Below are positions 1-64,000 of a stretch of DNA of 64,000 bases, in pieces. Origin of the DNA: Iris pallida (taxonomy: Eukaryota; Streptophyta; Magnoliopsida; Asparagales; Iridaceae); assembly GCA_029216955.1 (NCBI GenBank), contig JANAVB010007000.1, positions 124,001 through 188,000 on the forward strand, in the 5' to 3' direction. The notes below the pieces were generated by a model. That model had not been told where the DNA came from, did not search any database, and saw nothing but the letters and a program-made list of their open reading frames with translations. Position 1 is the first letter of the stretch, and each line of letters begins with the position of its first letter. Both the position numbers and the translations under genes were made by a program.

Positions 1-182
1 GATTGGACCCAGCCTCACAGTACCGGAGAAGCCAGTGGCAATTTTGGACATAGGCGAGAAGAGAACCAGAAACTCTGTGACGCCGATAGTCAGAGTCATG
101 TGGCGGCACAACTCACCAGACGAATCGACCTGGGAGCGAGAAGACCAGATGCGGGAGCAGTACCCGTACTTGTTTGAGACTT
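1..182 (+). pseudogene. 3' end of Ty3/gypsy (Tekay-like) polyprotein
   Basis: The open frame ends at taa 180-182 and reads VAILDIGEKRTRNSVTPI, then VRVMWRHNSPDESTWERED and a QYPYLFET end. This is the chromodomain-like C-terminus typical of Tekay-type chromoviral gypsy integrases (the family pattern is VKVLWRN, then EATWE, then PxLF). The rest of the element is left of the window. It lies antisense in the last SEC6 intron. Confidence 0.85.
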
Positions 183-689
183 AAGGTAACCCCTCACCCT
201 GACTTTAATTTCGAGAACGAAATTTTCTAAGGAGGGAAGATTGTGAAACCCAGTTTTGTAGTGTGATTTATTATTAGTATTATTAATATTATTACTAATA
301 TTATTATTATTAATTGTGGTTTAAAAAAATTATTCCAAAAATTAGAATGTGGCTTTTGATTGCTGACCTGACCCGAGCCCGGACCAGTTTCCGAAACCCA
401 GACCCGATCCTAGCCCATCCATTTGAATTCTGATTTTTAGTTAAAAATATATATATATATAACGAAATCCAATTGGCTTGGTCGTAAGAGACCAAGCCAG
501 CACCCTACATTTCCTCCTCCCCACATTCTAATCCACTACTCTCCTTTTAAAAACAAACCCACACACGTTCACCACCAACTCCCAGTACTTTCTCCCCTTC
601 ACAAACCCACCAGCATCACTTCTCTTCTTCCTCCCTCTCATTTTCCTTTCCATCCACCTTCTTCCTCACCAAACCCTCACCCTCCAGAA

Positions 690-1090
690 GCAAACCCTCC
701 CCCTGCCGAGCTCCCAGCACGCCCCCTTCCGCGCCTCCAGTCGGCGCCCCGACCCGCGCGGACGTCCGCCCGCGCCCTCCGGCCATTTCCCGGCAGCCCG
801 CGCCCCCGCGCGCGTTTCCCAGCGCGCGCCCCGACTCCCCGGCGCCCATCGCCGCCACCCGCGACCTTCCAGCGTGCCCCGCGCGCGTTTCCCCGGCCGC
901 CCGCGACTTCTCGGCCGCCTCCAGCGCCGCCGACCCGGCCGCGCCCCGCCTCCGTGCCCGGCCAGCGTCCCCTTCGGCGCGCGTAGCCCCGTCCCGAGTG
1001 GACAGCACCTGCGTGTGCTTTCGGCGTGGTTCGTTTCCGTTTTCCGAGTTCGTCTTCGCGGATTCGCGCGTCCCGAGTCCGAGGCAACCC
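690..1090 (+). other. GC-rich CpG-dense block inside the LTR
   Basis: This stretch is strongly enriched in CG and C-rich trinucleotides in an otherwise AT-rich LTR, just downstream of a pyrimidine-rich leader. Open frames exist on both strands, but their translations are low-complexity Ala/Arg/Pro/Gly, so I do not call a protein. It could be the transcribed leader or first exon of the element. Confidence 0.5.
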
Positions 1091-2744
1091 TTCGGATTCC
1101 GTCGATTTGGGTAATTTCTGATTAATCATAGTAGTTCGTCCCTCCCGTGTCTGTGATGAGATTGGTCCACGAATCTCCTTCGGAAATTTGATTTTTGGGT
1201 TACGTTTGTTTCCGGGATTTTCCGAGAAACTTTCGGGAAAGCTTCTGTTAGTTTGTTTTCTTTTTCCGAAACTTTCGGAAATGAATTCTGGATATTTGGT
1301 TTTCGGATTATTGCTGTGATGTTTTCTGGGTTGATTTTGGATCTCCGAATACGTTTCGGATTTTCCGAATATTTCCGGAAACGTTTCTGTGAATATATTT
1401 TTATATAAAAATTTGGTTATGGAATTTAATTCATGGGTTTCCCTGGTATGGGATTTATACTGGATATTATGGCACACTTTTCCAGTTTTTGGGTTGACCA
1501 AAAATAGAGGAAATGCTGCCGGATTTTTCTAAAAATTTAATTATAATTTTAAAATAATTTTAAAATGGTTTTCGGAAAATATTAATATTTTGTATTTTGG
1601 ACGACGACCGTATTGGTCAATGGGCCCTGGCTAAGTGCAAACGAAACCGGCTTCGCCCGGACGTTGAGGCATTAGCCTATATGACGATTGGACCAATATC
1701 TGAGACTCATTAATAATTTAATTTATTTTTATTATTTAGTTTATTCATAATTAAATTGTAGGAAGATTTTAGAACTAACAACTGTTTCTCTTATTTCAAT
1801 TTATGTAAAATAAATTGTAATGGGCATAAGCCCAGCTTTCTACTTTCTCTGTAGCTTGTAATTTTGTAGCATAGGTTTTCTGTCCTTTTCTGGTTTTTGC
1901 TGATTTTTAGCGTACGCGTAAATCAAAAATAAATATTATTTTGAATAGAAAATTAATAAAGTTTTCTCACATTAAAATTTACAAGTTTTAATATTTAACA
2001 ACGATCATGTTCTTCTCATTAAACAAGAAATATAGTTTTATATGTATAATTACGAAAATACAAAGTTTTAATCAATTAAATTGGTAACTACGAGTTTTTC
2101 CAAAATACAAGTTAAATTGATCTTTCCCTCGTTATTAATTACAACGCACCGATAATCGCATTTTTGTTTGTGATTGCATAAATAAAGATTAAAACTGATT
2201 AGGACACAATTAGAGATTTCAACTAGCATAGTTAGCTTGGTAACCCTGGATTCTGAGTTAACTTCTCGAATGTAGGATTTCGAGGACGAGTCTAAATCCC
2301 ATCTCGAAGTCTTCATCCCTTCAAGTCCAGTCCATTTGAGGCAAGTACATTTTGTGTTAGTTAATAGTTTATAGTTATTTAATAATCGCTTTACTGCAAG
2401 TTTAAACTACGATGCAACACGAAATTCTCTCTGAGAGCACTGACTGATTGACTGTTGGGTACTGGGGGAATAGTGTAATGTTTATGACCACATCCAACTG
2501 ATAACTTAGAACTGTATTAGCTTACCCCTCTTACACACGGAGATAAGCCATATCGTATCAATAGGATACTACTGTACAACCCAAGCCGGTCATATTCATT
2601 GCCTATTCAAATCATACTGTTTAACTGCTAGAAAACTGTTTATTTCAAATTGTTTAAAAGTGCATGATTCTATTATTATTTTAACTGTTCAAATTAGCAT
2701 GAATTGTACTTTGCTCCCTCCTGACTGGAGATACATTTTTAGGG

Positions 2745-2864
2745 GATATTGAGGATGCTGAGCTGTTAATCAACAGCTATTACGACCCGGTTCTGTACCC
2801 CGTGGTGCTGCCAGAGTCCCCTTTGGAGGACGCAGGGACTGAGGCCGATGAGCCGACAGTTTAG
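2745..2864 (+). other. Coding-like LTR exon (YYDPV peptide)
   Basis: After a pyrimidine-rich stretch and tttttag (2735-2742), a 39-codon acidic frame DIEDAELLINSYYDPVLYPV runs to TAG. Solo LTR B has an equivalent at 21193-21305 with the same phase after its own AG, the YYxPV motif and a DEP ending. This looks like a spliced exon encoded inside the LTR. No function is known to me. Confidence 0.4.
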
Positions 2865-3124
2865 CTAGATTTTCCTTTTCCAGTTTTGTTGTCTATTTGG
2901 AAAATTCTGCTTATTTGAATTCAGTAATTATTTCAGTACTTTTAATTCCAGTTGTATTTATTTCAATGTTTAATAAAGTTTTCAATTTCCGAATATTGAG
3001 TTGTGACAAAATAGATGTTGTTGTGGTTACCTGCTAATAGAACAGCTTACTGCCACCGTCTCAACAACGGTACAGGCTGGACATGATCCGGTTCGACCCA
3101 ATTATTTGGGATCGGGTCGTGACA

Positions 3125-3926
3125 GGGAGGGCAGCCACGTGTGACGGGGAGGGGGGACACACAAAAGGAGACAAGGGCATTTTCGTCAAAAAAAAAATTG
3201 ACCGTTCGTTTTAGACAGAAACCGTCCAAAGTGGGGGGTGTCATACATTCATGTAAACTTGTGGGGTGCACCTTAAATAAGCATAAAAAAAGTGGGGTGC
3301 CACTCAAATTTTCTCTTTATATTTTTCCAGCAGAGGAACGTCCTAGTAGAAAACTTTTTTTTATTTATAGAAAAGCCCTTTGTGAAAATGGAATGACAAT
3401 ATCTTTGTTGTTTTAGTGGGTTTATGCCTAGGCATATACAACAGTGTCATTTAGCATCCAAGGCACAGAAACTAAAATTGTATCCATCTGGGTAATTTTG
3501 GAAGCTGATCTCTCTCTTCCAAGTCATTCACTACTCATTTTCACACCTCATCTAACCCTAAACGGAGACAAGGTTTGAAAGAAATTTTAATTTCTTAAGA
3601 AGCCTATTTTAAGTAGAAAGCACACTTTGTAATTTTACAAACTTATCAGCACCCCCAAAGTTTATTGGCCCACTATGTGACAAAAGGTTGATGGCAAATG
3701 AAATTAACGCATCTCGAAACATTAGACAGATGAAAACAGGACCCCTTACCAAATAATATGAGGTAAACATTATATCCTGACACTCTCCTACAAATGAAAG
3801 GTACCTTTGAGGAAGTAGAACTCACATGCATTACCCAGATACACAAAGCATCCTATAGAGCCCTTACCCAAATTACCACATTAGGTTGAAATGGTCTTAA
3901 TACTGAATATAAATAACAGTACTTAC
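3125..3926 (-). other. SEC6: SEC6 last intron, right part
   Basis: Intronic sequence between the SEC6 exon at 3927 and the gypsy LTR. About 3125-3330 is unlike the AT-rich intron around it (runs of gggg, a CACGTG at 3136) and may be another repeat fragment. I see no exon here. Confidence 0.5.
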
Positions 3927-63189
<59,263 letters not shown>

Positions 63190-64000
63190 CTGCAAAACAA
63201 GAAAATAATCATGCAAGGAAGATCAGAAAGACTTATCGGAAAATGAACAAATAAAATAAGGAGATTAGATTTGGTCATGCAGTACAAGAAAGCTCGAGCA
63301 AACAATCTGAATATTAAACATACATCACATAGACTACGTCAAATACGTCAAGAAAAGGACAAGTTTAATCCCTTACCAAGCTGATCGATCTAATAAGATT
63401 ATCCTCGTGATTTTGTTACATTATCAACCAAATAACTTATAAAAGTAAGGTATTTTCTTTTAGAAAAACGAATGTGTTCCATTAATATTCAGAAAGATGA
63501 TGAGTACCACCTCAGAAATGAAATAAGAACTTTAGAGGTATATACTGGTTTGAAGATGCCAACAAGTGGGCTATTGAAACATGAATGAAGTACCTTTCAC
63601 AGTATTACCAAACTTCCAAGTTCCAAGTTAAAGCATCAGAATTTCCATACTTGTCATATAGTACAATAGGAGCCTAAATTACAGAAGATGAATTCCAAGC
63701 TTCCTAACATAAGTACTAAAAGTAATAAACCAAGATTACTGCCAAATCAGTTGTTACCTTTATAACTATGTTGTGTTATTCCAATTATAAAATGCAAAGG
63801 AAATTGATATAATACACTGATTTGCCAATAATTTGATATTGTTACCCTCAACTGCTTCTGCTGAGTAATAAAATGTAACTGAATAAACTGACATGCATGT
63901 AAGGTCAAACACCTGATGCCATTTTAACTTTTATTTTCCTTATAATCATCAAGTTAAGATCTTGCAATTTTTACAGTTTTACTTATAACCCAAATCCAAC
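63190..64000 (-). other. SEC6: SEC6 intron running off the window
   Basis: AT-rich sequence upstream of the PQTLVRAV exon. The preceding SEC6 exon (family motif YYKLSKE) is not visible here and must lie beyond 64000. Confidence 0.7.

Larger units (their letters stand above)
242..3124 (+). repeat. 3' LTR of the Tekay-like gypsy element (2.9 kb)
   Basis: It follows the polypurine tract (ctaaggagggaaga) and starts TGTGAAACCC. I place the end at TCGTGACA (3124) because solo LTR B in this window ends with the same GGGTCGTGACA-type sequence; a second possible end is TTGTGACA at 3008. Inside are a pyrimidine-rich promoter-like stretch (500-690), a very GC-rich stretch (690-1080), then AT-rich sequence and a short coding-like exon (2745-2864). 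The 5' LTR is outside the window, so no target duplication can be checked. Confidence 0.75.

Noticed and set aside
616..1501. Long minus-strand frames across the GC-rich LTR block
   Set aside because: Ala/Arg/Gly-rich shadows produced by high GC content; no domain and no conservation signal.
3001..3008. TTGTGACA as the end of the first LTR
   Set aside because: Possible, but TCGTGACA at 3124 matches the terminal sequence of solo LTR B better.

Overview
The window is nuclear DNA from a flowering plant with a transposon-rich genome. The evidence is a multi-exon host gene of plant type, several superfamilies of plant LTR retrotransposons with tRNA-iMet-type primer sites, and MITEs. I cannot name the species.

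The only host gene I can support is SEC6, an exocyst tethering-complex subunit, on the minus strand. Seventeen internal coding exons lie between 63189 and 3927. They follow the plant SEC6 family from about residue 200 to about 700 of roughly 750. The N-terminal exons lie to the right of the window and the last exon to the left. All exon phases join correctly except at one exon (60151-60205), which is one base short and would shift the frame. Two introns need GC donors instead of GT.

The dominant structure is one SEC6 intron of about 40.7 kb (8663-49351) filled with nested elements. Left to right it holds: (1) an old Ty1/copia element A on + (9996-35388, target duplication tgaaa), split by a solo LTR B (11423-21688, catat) that itself contains a young Tekay-type Ty3/gypsy element C (13910-21045, atatg), and split again by a SIRE-type copia element D on - with an env-like ORF (23293-32904, ctaag); (2) a Tekay-like LTR remnant H (35394-36174); (3) a minus-strand gypsy-like element F (36206 to about 48945) split by solo LTR E (36393-40203) and by solo LTR G (41948-48325). 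G carries a Mutator-type MITE and a small non-autonomous LTR element J (43299-47466). J holds a fragment of a plastid-type malate dehydrogenase gene, a hAT-type MITE, and, in one LTR, a Harbinger-like Pack element with an EF-hand gene fragment.

The last SEC6 intron contains the 3' end and LTR of another gypsy element (1-3124). Other SEC6 introns hold a second Harbinger-like Pack element (53045-54160), copies of a CGATAC-rich repeat, and simple sequence.

The elements do not work together as a pathway. The window is a stratigraphic record of insertion into a housekeeping gene, plus gene-fragment capture by two different transposon types.
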